From Bacteroidota bacterium (GTDB lineage Bacteria; Bacteroidota; Bacteroidia; Chitinophagales; Chitinophagaceae), in assembly GCA_005800655.1 (NCBI GenBank), contig SYEV01000049.1, positions 1 to 64,000 on the forward strand: a stretch of 64,000 nt of DNA, given 5' to 3'. The notes under the pieces are model-generated. The model searched no databases. It saw nothing but the letters and a program-made list of their open reading frames with translations, and was not told where the DNA came from. A program made the position numbers and the translations under genes. The stretch's first letter is position 1. Every line of letters starts with the position of its first letter. Below, piece by piece: positions 46,214-55,501 of the stretch.

Positions 46214-46945
46214 ATGCAAAAGAGGACCGCGGTATTCATTTTTTTTATTTTCATTTTTATTACCAAATTGAATGCCCAATCGGTATCTATTAGTGGAAAC
46301 GTATATGATATTTCGGGGAGGCGTCCCATTGAGTCTGTGATCGTTTATAGTTCTGAAAATAGGGCCATCACGGATTCATTAGGGTATTATCAAATTCTTG
46401 TTAAGCCGAAAGATTCTGTTTGGTTTTCCTTATTTGGAAAACATACACAAAAGTATACCATTGATACTATTGAGGATTTGCAACATTTTAATATCATGAT
46501 TCATGTAACAGGATATGATTTACCAGAAGTGCGTGTTCGAAATTCTTATTATAAGTTGGATTCAATGCAAAACCGAGCAGATTATGCTAAGTTTTTTAAT
46601 TATTCCGCACCTGGTTTAAAATTAAGCAATAATCAAAATTTGTTGGGTCCGAATGGTTTAACGATTGGCTTTGACTTAGATGAAATTATTAATATGTTTC
46701 GTGTGAAGCGCAACCGTAATCTTCAATTTTTACAAAACAGGTTAATATCGCAGGAACAAGATAAATACATCAACTACCGTTTTACCAAAAGATTCGTACA
46801 AAAACTGACCCAATTGGAGGGGGCTGAGCTTGCTAAATTCATGGAATATTGTAGGCCAGATTACGCAGTGTTGGCCTTGCTTAATGATCTAGAATTAGGG
46901 TTATTCATCCAGAAAAGGTTTGCTATTTACAAAAAAAGGGGATAA
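46214..46945 (+). CDS. carboxypeptidase-like regulatory domain protein
   Basis: A 243-residue exported protein: signal peptide (1-22, ending LNAQ), a carboxypeptidase-regulatory-like beta-sandwich (about 23-100, VSISGNVYDISGRRPIESVIVY), and a C-terminal charged helical part (RNLQFLQNRLISQEQDKYINYRF in two pieces). This C-terminal pattern is known in Bacteroidota proteins of unknown function. Downstream come the RND genes, 75 bases away. Confidence 0.65.
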   Translation: MQKRTAVFIFFIFIFITKLNAQSVSISGNVYDISGRRPIESVIVYSSENRAITDSLGYYQILVKPKDSVWFSLFGKHTQKYTIDTIEDLQHFNIMIHVTGYDLPEVRVRNSYYKLDSMQNRADYAKFFNYSAPGLKLSNNQNLLGPNGLTIGFDLDEIINMFRVKRNRNLQFLQNRLISQEQDKYINYRFTKRFVQKLTQLEGAELAKFMEYCRPDYAVLALLNDLELGLFIQKRFAIYKKRG

Positions 46946-46988
46946 ACAACTGCCATTCATCTATTTAGTTCAAATAAAAAGTGTTTTT

Positions 46989-47007
46989 TAGCTATCTTTA
47001 ATAGCTA
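46989..47007 (+). promoter_or_regulatory. inverted repeat over the probable RND operon promoter
   Basis: TAGCTAT (46989-46995) and ATAGCTA (47001-47007) form a perfect 7-base inverted repeat with a 5-base spacer. TATCTTTA (46994-47001), a one-mismatch -7 element, lies inside it. The repeat ends 13 bases before the TTG start of the adaptor gene, so repressor binding is plausible. Confidence 0.4.
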
Positions 47008-47020
47008 AAATTGTTTTGTT

Positions 47021-48070
47021 TTGAGAAAATTACAACTACTTGCGATATGTGCCACTTTCTTAGCGGTTGCATGTTCTAAAAAGCCGAAGTCGGTAGATAA
47101 ATTTAATCCGAATACGCCTGTCTCTGTTGATATTGCAGTTATCGAGAATCAAACTATCGATAAGCAAATTGAAGTGAATGGTTCAGTGTTAGCCAATGAT
47201 TATATTGATCTTCATCCAGAAACGAATGGTCGTGTTGTTTTCCTACAGATACCTGAAGGTAAAATGGTACAAGCGGGGACTATTTTAGCTAAATTAAATG
47301 ATGCTGATTTGCAAGCGCAACTTGAAAAAATAAAAGTGCAATTAGAATTGGCTACTATTAATGAGCAACGCAATAAGCAATTGTTAAATGTGAAAGGGAT
47401 CAATCAAAGTGATTATGATATTTCTTTACAACAAGTAAAAAGTTTAAAGGCCGATATTGCATTTATTCAATCTCAAATTGAAAAAACAATTATCAAAGCA
47501 CCATTTACAGGTTTGTTGGGTTTAAGACAAATTAGTTTAGGCGCTTTCATTAATAATGCAACGACTATTGCATCGCTTCAAAAAGTGGATCAGTTAAAAG
47601 TGGACTTTACTTTACCTGAAGTTTATCAAGGGTTTATTAAAGTAGGTAAAAAAGTAAAAATTGAAAGTATTGGCGGTGGTGATGCAAAATTAACTGCTAC
47701 TGTTATTGCCATAGAGCCTCAAATTATTGCGTCTACACGTAATATCAAAGTACGCGCTGTATTACAAGGAAAGTTATTGCCAGGCTCCTATGTGAAAGTA
47801 ATGCTTGGAGAAAATACACAAAAGCCAACCATATTAGTGCCTGCCAATGTGGTGATCCCGGATTCTCGCAGTAAGCAAATAACAATTGTAGAAGGGGGTA
47901 TTGCAAAACTTATTGATGTTGAAACTGGTTACCGTACTACTTCCTCTGTTGAAATTACCAAAGGATTAAAAGTAGGGGACAGTATTATAGTTTCAGGAAT
48001 GTTGTTTGTGCGCCAAGGAAGCAATGTTAAAGTAATCAAAACAGTGAAACTTGCCGATATCACTAAGTAG
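47021..48070 (+). CDS. RND efflux periplasmic adaptor (MFP) lipoprotein
   Basis: A 349-residue membrane fusion protein. Start codon TTG, supported by a full lipoprotein signal (MRKLQLLAICATFLAVAC, C18). A biotinyl-lipoyl-like half-motif HPETNGRVVFLQIPEGKMVQAG, an alpha-hairpin (about 95-145, short), then TIIKAPFTGLLGLRQISLGAF and beta-barrel domains. It links the RND pump to an outer-membrane channel. The pump gene follows after 39 bases. Confidence 0.88.
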   Translation: MRKLQLLAICATFLAVACSKKPKSVDKFNPNTPVSVDIAVIENQTIDKQIEVNGSVLANDYIDLHPETNGRVVFLQIPEGKMVQAGTILAKLNDADLQAQLEKIKVQLELATINEQRNKQLLNVKGINQSDYDISLQQVKSLKADIAFIQSQIEKTIIKAPFTGLLGLRQISLGAFINNATTIASLQKVDQLKVDFTLPEVYQGFIKVGKKVKIESIGGGDAKLTATVIAIEPQIIASTRNIKVRAVLQGKLLPGSYVKVMLGENTQKPTILVPANVVIPDSRSKQITIVEGGIAKLIDVETGYRTTSSVEITKGLKVGDSIIVSGMLFVRQGSNVKVIKTVKLADITK

Positions 48071-48109
48071 TGAATTAAAATAAATTTTTATATTAAGCTA
48101 TTATACTAG

Positions 48110-51100
48110 ATGAATATATCTGAACTTTCCTTGAAACGACCCGTGCTTGCTACTGTGATGAATATTGCCATCGTACTTTTTGGTATTGTTGGTTTTTCTT
48201 TTTTAGCATTACGGGAATATCCTGCAATTGATCCACCGATCATCAATGTACAAACCAATTATTCTGGTGCGAATTCGCAAGTAATACAAAGCCAAATAAC
48301 GGAACCACTTGAAAAATCTATCAATGGTATTCCTGGAATTAAGACTATCAATTCGTCCAGTTCTGTAGGATCATCTAATATTACCGTCGAATTTAATTTA
48401 GGGGTAAATTTAGAAACTGCGGCGAATGATGTTCGTGATAAAGTGAGTCAGGCTTCTCGAAGTTTGCCCGAAGATATTAGTAGTCCGCCCGTAGTTTCCA
48501 AATCTGATGCAAGTTCAGATTTCATTGTGTTAATGACTGTAAAAAGTAAATCAAAAAGTATTTATGAATTAACGGAGTATGCGGAGAATGTTTTACAGCA
48601 ACGTTTTCAAACGATCGACGAGGTGAGCAGTGTGAGTGTTAGAGGTAAGCGTTATTCAATGCGCATATTTCCTAATTCAGATTTATTGAATGCGTTTGGC
48701 ATTGCTTTTAATGATATTCAAGTAGCACTGAATAAAGAAAATGTAGAATTACCCGCTGGAAAAATTAATGGCACTAAAGCAGAATACATCATTCGTACAT
48801 TAGGTCGTTTATCCACCGAGGCTGAATTTAAAAATATCATATTAAAGCAGGATGCTTCAGGAATTATTCGATTAGGGGATGTTGCTAAAGTAGAATTAGG
48901 TCCTGAGCAAGAGGATCAAGCTGTTTATTTTAATGGTGCGCAATCAATAATGGTATCACTTTCCCCACAACCTGGCGCGAACTACATTAAAATTGCCGAT
49001 GAGTTTTATAAGCGATTGGAAGAAATTAAAAGATCCAATAAAACGGATATTGAATTTGATGTTCCTATTGATAATACTAAAAATGTACGCAGGGCTTTAG
49101 AAGAAGTGAAGGAGACAATTTTTATTTCATTTGCACTTGTGGTATTGGTGATATTTTTCTTTTTTAGAAATTGGCTCATTGCAATCAGGCCTTTAGTAGA
49201 TATACCTATCTCCTTGATTGCTACTTTCTTTATTATGTATTTAGCAGGATTTTCTATCAATGTACTTACTTTATTAGCCATCGTATTAGCGACAGGCTTG
49301 GTAGTGGATGATGGAATTGTGGTCACCGAAAATATATTTAGAAAATTAGAGGAAGGTTTAAGTTTAAAGGATGCGGCAAGAGAAGGTAGTAAAGAAATTT
49401 TCTTTGCGGTTATTTCTACTTCTATCACGTTGGCAGTGGTATTTATGCCAGTGATATTTTTACAAGGTTTCATTGGTTCATTATTTAAAGAGTTTGGCGT
49501 TGTAGTCGCCGGTGCAGTTTTGGTCTCCGCATTTGTTTCCTTGACCATGACGCCTGTATTGAATGTGTATCTAAATCGCAAGGATGGCAAACAAGGAAAG
49601 TTTTATGAGCAGACTGAACCGTTTTTTAAAGGCATGGAAAATGGCTATAAAAATTTATTGGCCAAATTTTTAAAAGTGCGTTGGATGGCTTGGGTAATTG
49701 TTGTTGCATGTGTGGGTATTATTGTTTTAATTGGAATCACTATTCAATCTGAATTAGCGCCAATGGAGGATAAGGGGACCGTGCGTGTTACCATGACAGG
49801 ACAGGAAGGAACTAGTTTTGATGATATGCGTGGTAATTTGCTAAGAACCATACGTTTGATGCAGGACTCTGTTCCTGAACATGCTTTTACATGGGGAAGT
49901 GTGCCAGGATATGGTGGCTCAAGTGGAAGTAGTAGTGCTTCTGGAAGGATTGGATTTGTGCCTTTATCTGAGCGAAAAAGAAGTCAAACAGAAATCGTAA
50001 ACGATTTAAATAAAAAGCTAAAAAAATTCAAAGACGTAAGAGTGTTTGTGGTGGAAGAGCAAACTATTTCAGTAGGTATTTCCTCGAGAGGCTCCTTGCC
50101 AGTTCAGTTTATAATACAGAATTTGGATTTCCAAAAAATTCGCAACGTCATTCCTGAATTTTTAGATGCTGCTCGAAAAGATAAAACTTTCCAAAATGTG
50201 GATGTGAATTTAAAATTCAATAAACCTGAATTTGATTTAAACATTGACCGTATGCGTGCGCGCGATTTAGGTTTAACGACAGCTGATATTTCTCAAGCAT
50301 TACAATCGGCATTTAGTGGTGCCAGATCCGCCTATTTTATAATGAACGATCGTCAATATGAAGTAATTACCCAAGTGCCAAGAGCGGATCGTAACTCTCC
50401 AGCAGATATTAATAAAATATATTTACGTAATAACCGTGGCGAGAGTATTCCAATTTCAAGTGTATTGACTGTTACTGAAAATAGTAACCCACCAAGTTTA
50501 TATCATTACAACCGATTTAATTCAGCCACTATTTCAGCATCATTGGCCGAAGGAAAAACGATTGGAGATGGTGTGGCTGCGATGGAAAGAATTTCAAAAG
50601 AAAAATTAGATGAAAGTTTCCAAACAGCTTTAAGTGGCCCATCAAGAGATTACAAAGAAAGTTCCTCCAATATTGCGTATGCATTAATTTTAGCGTTGAT
50701 TTTAATTTATTTAGTGCTTGCTGCGCAGTTTGAAAGTTTCAAGGATCCTTTCATTATTATGATTACTGTGCCTTTGGCGATCGCAGGCGCATTAATATTT
50801 TTATGGCTATTTGGACAAACTTTAAATATATTTTCAGAAATTGGAATTATCATGTTGATTGGACTCGTGACCAAGAATGGAATTTTAATTGTTGAATTTG
50901 CTAATAAAAAAAGAGCTGCGGGATTGGAGTTAAAGGAAGCAGTACTTGTAGCTGCATCACAAAGATTCCGTCCTATCTTAATGACAACTTTGGCTACGGC
51001 ACTCGGCGCACTTCCAATTGCAATTAGTATTGGTGCTGCTGCTACTAGTCGTAAACCGCTAGGGACCGTTATCGTAGGTGGATTAATGTTTTCATTAGTA

Positions 51101-51169
51101 CTGACCTTGTTTGTGATTCCAGCAGTATACACTTATGTATCAAGCAAGCATAAAAGAAAAATTGATTAA
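48110..51169 (+). CDS. RND-family multidrug efflux pump (AcrB-like)
   Basis: A 1019-residue inner-membrane proton antiporter with 12 TM segments and two large periplasmic loops. TM4 has the proton-relay Asp pair in TGLVVDDGIVVTENIFRKLEEG, split by one residue from the family motif, and NVLTLLAIVLATGL precedes it. The first 40 residues (SLKRPVLATVMNIAIVLFGI) are typical HAE1/AcrB. No outer-membrane factor gene is next to it, so it must use one encoded elsewhere. Confidence 0.92.
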   Translation: MNISELSLKRPVLATVMNIAIVLFGIVGFSFLALREYPAIDPPIINVQTNYSGANSQVIQSQITEPLEKSINGIPGIKTINSSSSVGSSNITVEFNLGVNLETAANDVRDKVSQASRSLPEDISSPPVVSKSDASSDFIVLMTVKSKSKSIYELTEYAENVLQQRFQTIDEVSSVSVRGKRYSMRIFPNSDLLNAFGIAFNDIQVALNKENVELPAGKINGTKAEYIIRTLGRLSTEAEFKNIILKQDASGIIRLGDVAKVELGPEQEDQAVYFNGAQSIMVSLSPQPGANYIKIADEFYKRLEEIKRSNKTDIEFDVPIDNTKNVRRALEEVKETIFISFALVVLVIFFFFRNWLIAIRPLVDIPISLIATFFIMYLAGFSINVLTLLAIVLATGLVVDDGIVVTENIFRKLEEGLSLKDAAREGSKEIFFAVISTSITLAVVFMPVIFLQGFIGSLFKEFGVVVAGAVLVSAFVSLTMTPVLNVYLNRKDGKQGKFYEQTEPFFKGMENGYKNLLAKFLKVRWMAWVIVVACVGIIVLIGITIQSELAPMEDKGTVRVTMTGQEGTSFDDMRGNLLRTIRLMQDSVPEHAFTWGSVPGYGGSSGSSSASGRIGFVPLSERKRSQTEIVNDLNKKLKKFKDVRVFVVEEQTISVGISSRGSLPVQFIIQNLDFQKIRNVIPEFLDAARKDKTFQNVDVNLKFNKPEFDLNIDRMRARDLGLTTADISQALQSAFSGARSAYFIMNDRQYEVITQVPRADRNSPADINKIYLRNNRGESIPISSVLTVTENSNPPSLYHYNRFNSATISASLAEGKTIGDGVAAMERISKEKLDESFQTALSGPSRDYKESSSNIAYALILALILIYLVLAAQFESFKDPFIIMITVPLAIAGALIFLWLFGQTLNIFSEIGIIMLIGLVTKNGILIVEFANKKRAAGLELKEAVLVAASQRFRPILMTTLATALGALPIAISIGAAATSRKPLGTVIVGGLMFSLVLTLFVIPAVYTYVSSKHKRKID

Positions 51170-51187
51170 TTTAGCGAAGATGGGTGG

Positions 51188-51226
51188 AAATTAAATTTGA
51201 ATACGATTCAAGTTTAATTTTGTGTA
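51188..51226 (+). terminator. probable terminator after the RND pump gene
   Basis: A 15-base stem (51188-51202 and 51206-51220, one G-T wobble) with a 3-base loop, ending in a T-rich segment. It is AT-rich and so weaker than the other terminators here. Confidence 0.45.
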
Positions 51227-51250
51227 TCTTAAATTGCCAAACGGAAACTT

Positions 51251-52342
51251 ATGCCTAATCAACGATTTTTATCCTTGGATGTTTTTAGAGGAATGACCAT
51301 TTGCTTAATGATCATTGTAAATACACCAGGTGATCCTTCACTCACGTTTGCTCCTTTTTTACATGCGAGTTGGCATGGGTTTACGCCCACTGATTTAGTA
51401 TTTCCTTCCTTTTTATTTGCGGTTGGAAATTCATTAAGTTTTATTGAGCCCACTTGGGCTAAATTAAATAATAGTACTGTTTTATTGAAAATTGGAAAAC
51501 GCACAGCCTTATTATTTTTAATAGGCTATTTAATGTATTGGTTTCCTTTCACAGGCAGTATTGACAATACCCGAATTATGGGGGTTTTACAACGCATTGC
51601 ACTATGTTATGGCTTTGCATCCTTAATTGCTTATTATATGCATGAGCGCGTGGTGATGATTTTATCTGGTTTATTATTATTACTGTATTGGTATGTTTCA
51701 TTTAAGTTCGGTGAGGTAGGTGATCCCTATAGTTTACATGGTAACGCAGGCTTAAAATTAGATACTTGGTTAATGGGGGATTCACACTTATACCATGGCG
51801 AAGGATTTGGGTTTGACCCTGAGGGATGGTTAAGCACCATTCCTTCCATAGTGAATGTACTCATTGGATATCGTGTAGGTAAGTTTATCCAAGAACAAGG
51901 AAAGACCTATGAGGGCTTGGCCTTATTATTTATGTGGGGTGCAGGTTTTATATTTTTAGCCTTTATGTGGAATTACCAATTTCCGATCAATAAAAAGCTT
52001 TGGACCAGCTCCTTTGTAATGTTAACGGTGGGAATTGACATGGTCATTATTGCCACCATTATCTATCGTGTCGAATTACAAAGACAATTACAGTTTTCCA
52101 GCTTTTTTACTGTTTTTGGACAAAATCCATTGGTTATTTACCTTTTTTCAGAGTTGCTCGTTGCTACCTTATATCTGATTCAAGGGCATAGTGGTACACC
52201 CTTATATACCTGGATTTATCAGAATACCTTTGCCAATTTAGCACCTTACTGGGGCTCCATGGGATTCGCCTTTACTGCGATGTTGATATGCTGGTTATTG
52301 GGTTATATATTAAATAAATATAAGATATATATCAGGGTGTAA
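51251..52342 (+). CDS. DUF5009 / HGSNAT-like membrane acyltransferase
   Basis: A 363-residue protein with about 10 hydrophobic segments. The start RFLSLDVFRGMTICLMIIVN and HASWHGFTPTDLVFPSFLF match the heparan-alpha-glucosaminide N-acetyltransferase-like/DUF5009 group, in which the conserved His is the acetyl carrier. It may acetylate a sugar across the inner membrane; substrate unknown. Confidence 0.8.
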   Translation: MPNQRFLSLDVFRGMTICLMIIVNTPGDPSLTFAPFLHASWHGFTPTDLVFPSFLFAVGNSLSFIEPTWAKLNNSTVLLKIGKRTALLFLIGYLMYWFPFTGSIDNTRIMGVLQRIALCYGFASLIAYYMHERVVMILSGLLLLLYWYVSFKFGEVGDPYSLHGNAGLKLDTWLMGDSHLYHGEGFGFDPEGWLSTIPSIVNVLIGYRVGKFIQEQGKTYEGLALLFMWGAGFIFLAFMWNYQFPINKKLWTSSFVMLTVGIDMVIIATIIYRVELQRQLQFSSFFTVFGQNPLVIYLFSELLVATLYLIQGHSGTPLYTWIYQNTFANLAPYWGSMGFAFTAMLICWLLGYILNKYKIYIRV

Positions 52343-52394
52343 ATCTTATTACTCCATTTTCCCCCATTTGTTTTTTTAGGAGCCTTAAACCATG

Positions 52395-52402
52395 TACCTT
52401 TG
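52395..52402 (+). promoter_or_regulatory. -7 element of typA promoter
   Basis: TACCTTTG matches TAnnTTTG 17 bases before the typA ATG, which implies a very short leader. A TTG at 52368-52370 is 24 bases upstream, slightly wide. Confidence 0.45.
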
Positions 52403-52419
52403 CAGCCTCAAAACAGTAC

Positions 52420-54222
52420 ATGGAAATAAGAAACATCGCTATTATCGCCCACGTTGATCACGGTAAAACTACCTTGGTGGACAAAATTTTACACGCTACA
52501 AAAGTATTCAGAGATAACCAGGAGACTGGTGAATTGATTATGGATAGCAATGAATTAGAACGTGAAAGAGGAATTACTATCTTAAGTAAAAATGCTTCAG
52601 TAACTTATAAAGACGTTAAGATTAACGTAATTGACACACCAGGTCACAGTGACTTTGGTGGGGAGGTGGAACGTGTATTAAAAATGGCTGATGGTGTTTG
52701 TTTGTTGGTGGATGCTTTTGAAGGTCCAATGCCGCAAACGCGTTTCGTATTACAAAAAGCATTACAGTTGAATTTAAAACCAATTGTAATTATTAATAAA
52801 GTAGACAAAGAAAACTGTCGCCCTGACGAAGTGCATGATGCAGTATTCGAATTATTTTTCAATTTAGATGCAACTGAAGACCAATTAAATTTCCCTACTT
52901 TTTATGGTAGTGGTAAAAATGGTTGGTTCAATGATAGCCTTACCCCTTGTACAGATATCTTCCCTTTGATGGATGGTATTTTGAAATATGTACCAGGACC
53001 TGATGTTAAGGAAGGGCATACACAAATGCAAATTACTTCATTGGATTATTCTTCTTTCTTAGGTCGTATTGCGATTGGTAAAGTTGAAAGAGGTACCATT
53101 AAAGAAGGTCAAAATATTGTTTTGGTGCAAGCGGATGGTAGCATCAAAAAAAATAAAGTAAAAGAATTATACGTTTTTGAAGGAATGGGTAAGCGTAAAG
53201 TATCTGAAGTTGTTTCAGGTGACTTATGTGCTGTAGTTGGTTTAGAAGAATTTAATATTGGTGATACCATTGCGGATCCAGAAAATCCAGAAGCTTTACC
53301 AATTATTAGTGTTGATGAGCCTACCATGAGTATGACTTTTAGTATTAACAATTCCCCTTTCTTTGGCAAGGAAGGAAAGTTTGTTACCTCTCGACATATT
53401 CGTGATCGTTTAATGAAAGAAACTGAAAAGAATTTGGCATTGCGTGTGGAAGAAACAGATAGTGCAGATAGTTTCTTGGTATTTGGTCGTGGTATTTTGC
53501 ATTTAGGTGTATTGGTTGAAACCATGCGTCGTGAAGGATATGAGTTAACTGTCGGAAATCCACAAGTATTAGTTAAAGAAATAGATGGTAAAAAACATGA
53601 ACCATTTGAGATATTGGTGGTGGATGTACCTGCTGATTTTAGTGGTAAAGTAATTGACTTAGTTACCCAAAAGAAAGGCGAAATGTTGATCATGGAATCA
53701 AAAGGAACTATGCAACATTTAGAGTTTGATATTCCTTCAAGAGGATTGATTGGACTTAGATCGCAAATGCTTACGCAAACTGCAGGTGAAGCTGTTATGG
53801 CACACCGCTTTAATGAATACAAACCTTGGAAAGGACCTATTCCTGGAAGAAGTAATGGTGTATTGGTTGCGAAGTTTGGTGGAACTACAACTGCTTACTC
53901 TATTGATAAATTACAAGATAGAGGACGTTTCTTTATTGAACCAGGTGAGGAAATTTATGCAGGTCAAGTATTGGCTGAGCACATTAAGCCAGGTGATTTA
54001 AATATCAACGCGGTCGAGATGAAAAAATTAACGAACCACCGTGCGAGTGGATCTGATGATAGCGTAAGAATTACCCCGAAAGTACAATTCACTTTAGAGG
54101 AGTGTATGGAATACATTCAATTTGATGAGTGTATTGAAGTAACACCTAAATCAGTTCGTATGCGTAAATCTATCTTAGACGAAAATAACAGAAGCAAGGC
54201 AACGAAAGCCGCATCGAATTAA
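52420..54222 (+). CDS. typA: ribosome-binding GTPase TypA/BipA
   Basis: A 600-residue translational GTPase: G1 IIAHVDHGKTTLVD, G2 RERGITI, G3 DTPGHSDFGGEVERVL, G4 NKVDK, then EF-G-like domains III and V and the TypA-specific C-terminal domain. It supports ribosome assembly and stress or cold growth. Strong hairpins follow immediately. Confidence 0.95.
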   Translation: MEIRNIAIIAHVDHGKTTLVDKILHATKVFRDNQETGELIMDSNELERERGITILSKNASVTYKDVKINVIDTPGHSDFGGEVERVLKMADGVCLLVDAFEGPMPQTRFVLQKALQLNLKPIVIINKVDKENCRPDEVHDAVFELFFNLDATEDQLNFPTFYGSGKNGWFNDSLTPCTDIFPLMDGILKYVPGPDVKEGHTQMQITSLDYSSFLGRIAIGKVERGTIKEGQNIVLVQADGSIKKNKVKELYVFEGMGKRKVSEVVSGDLCAVVGLEEFNIGDTIADPENPEALPIISVDEPTMSMTFSINNSPFFGKEGKFVTSRHIRDRLMKETEKNLALRVEETDSADSFLVFGRGILHLGVLVETMRREGYELTVGNPQVLVKEIDGKKHEPFEILVVDVPADFSGKVIDLVTQKKGEMLIMESKGTMQHLEFDIPSRGLIGLRSQMLTQTAGEAVMAHRFNEYKPWKGPIPGRSNGVLVAKFGGTTTAYSIDKLQDRGRFFIEPGEEIYAGQVLAEHIKPGDLNINAVEMKKLTNHRASGSDDSVRITPKVQFTLEECMEYIQFDECIEVTPKSVRMRKSILDENNRSKATKAASN

Positions 54223-54269
54223 TCATTATTGCCAATTTTTCCTTGAAAAATAAATTGGCAATAATGATT
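54221..54269. terminator. 18-base perfect hairpin overlapping the typA stop
   Basis: Arms 54221-54238 and 54252-54269 are fully complementary, with a 13-base loop. The left arm includes the last two bases of the typA stop codon. No T-run follows, so it may stabilise the 3' end rather than stop transcription. Confidence 0.5.
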
Positions 54270-54285
54270 CTCCTATGATTTTATT

Positions 54286-54319
54286 AAAAAGCCACCCCGA
54301 CGATTCGGGGTGGCTTTTT
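54286..54319. terminator. bidirectional terminator, typA/obgE (1 of 2)
   Basis: A perfect 15-base stem, including AAAAA on the left and TTTTT on the right, around GCCACCCCGA and TCGGGGTGGC with loop CGAT. Confidence 0.85.
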
Positions 54320-54354
54320 AAATTCACTATAATCCAATTTTTTATTGAAAAATA

Positions 54355-54390
54355 AAAAAAAGAGTCCCGATACATCGGGACTCTTTTTTT
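54355..54390. terminator. bidirectional terminator, typA/obgE (2 of 2)
   Basis: A perfect 16-base stem around AGAGTCCCGA and TCGGGACTCT with loop TACA and A/T tails on both sides. It lies 34 bases from the obgE stop. Confidence 0.85.
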
Positions 54391-54423
54391 GGGAGTACAA
54401 TTTTGAATGCGGAATTGCTTTTT

Positions 54424-55425
54424 TTAGATTGGCTTATTTAATGCCTTCCAAAGTAAATCTTTTAATTCTACTAAGTTCTTTTGTGTAGCTGATGATATAA
54501 ATATATGTGGAATATTTTTTGGAAGTTCTTTCACAATGGCATCCGTTAATTCTTGGTCTAATAAATCCGACTTGCTAATGGCGATGATGAATTCCTTTTG
54601 TAAAAGTTCTGGATTGAATTCGGCTAGTTCGTTTTTAAGAATTTCAAATTCTTTTTTATGGTCATTACTGTCGGATGGAATAATAAAAAGTAAAACAGCG
54701 TTTCTTTCGATATGTCTTAAAAAGCGATGGCCCAACCCTTTGCCTTCCGCTGCGCCTTCAATAATACCGGGCAAATCCGCAATACAAAATGATCGGTTAT
54801 CACGATACGCCACCATACCTAATTGCGGCGTTAATGTGGTGAAAGCGTAATTGGCAATTTTAGGTTTTGCAGCAGTAATCACTGATAGTAGTGTTGATTT
54901 TCCTGCATTTGGAAATCCAACCAATCCGACATCTGCTAATACCTTTAATTCAATTTGTTTCCAACCCTCTATACCATCTTCTCCTGGTTGCGCATGTTCA
55001 GGCACTTGATTGGTCGGTGTCGCAAAATTAGAGTTACCTAAACCACCGCGTCCTCCTTTGGCTAATATAATTTCTTGGCCATCCGTTAATATTTCCGCTT
55101 CAATTTTGCCTGTTTCTTCATCTCTTGCGATGGTTCCTAGTGGTACTTCAATGATAATATCCTTTCCATCCTTACCGGTACAATTATTTTTACTTCCGCC
55201 TTCGCCATCCTCTGCGATTACATTTTTAAAATAGCGTAAGTGTAATAAGGTCCACAATTGCGCATTACCTTTTAAAATAATATGCCCACCACGACCACCA
55301 TCGCCGCCATCTGGGCCACCTTTGGCGGTTAGCTTGTTGCGCATTAAATGTCGCGCACCTGCGCCACCATGCCCACTATGGCAAAATATACGGATGTAAT
55401 CAATGAAATTATTTCTTTCAGACAC
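54424..55425 (-). CDS. obgE: Obg-family GTPase ObgE/CgtA
   Basis: A 333-residue GTPase for 50S subunit assembly and stress control. N-terminal glycine-rich Obg fold (1-158, [16 protein letters not shown] and [13 protein letters not shown]), then the G domain with [32 protein letters not shown] and SKSD. It lacks the variable C-terminal OCT domain. A TAACTTTG box lies at 55449-55442, 17 bases before the ATG. Confidence 0.95.
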   Translation of the reverse strand: MSERNNFIDYIRIFCHSGHGGAGARHLMRNKLTAKGGPDGGDGGRGGHIILKGNAQLWTLLHLRYFKNVIAEDGEGGSKNNCTGKDGKDIIIEVPLGTIARDEETGKIEAEILTDGQEIILAKGGRGGLGNSNFATPTNQVPEHAQPGEDGIEGWKQIELKVLADVGLVGFPNAGKSTLLSVITAAKPKIANYAFTTLTPQLGMVAYRDNRSFCIADLPGIIEGAAEGKGLGHRFLRHIERNAVLLFIIPSDSNDHKKEFEILKNELAEFNPELLQKEFIIAISKSDLLDQELTDAIVKELPKNIPHIFISSATQKNLVELKDLLWKALNKPI

Positions 55426-55441
55426 GGGAAACTATTTGGCG

Positions 55442-55449
55442 CAAAGTTA
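55442..55449 (-). promoter_or_regulatory. -7 element of obgE promoter (minus strand)
   Basis: Minus-strand TAACTTTG matches TAnnTTTG. No TTG at normal spacing was found upstream. Confidence 0.35.
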
Positions 55450-55501
55450 AGATAATCCTAACTGAGGTGGCCTTTTATTAATTGAAACCTTTAGCGCTGC
55501 T

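Noticed and set aside
49006-49590. 194-codon minus-strand frame
   Set aside because: Antisense shadow of the RND pump; composition follows the complementary codons.
53109-53822. 237-codon minus-strand frame
   Set aside because: It lies wholly inside typA, opposite a highly conserved protein, and has no family features.
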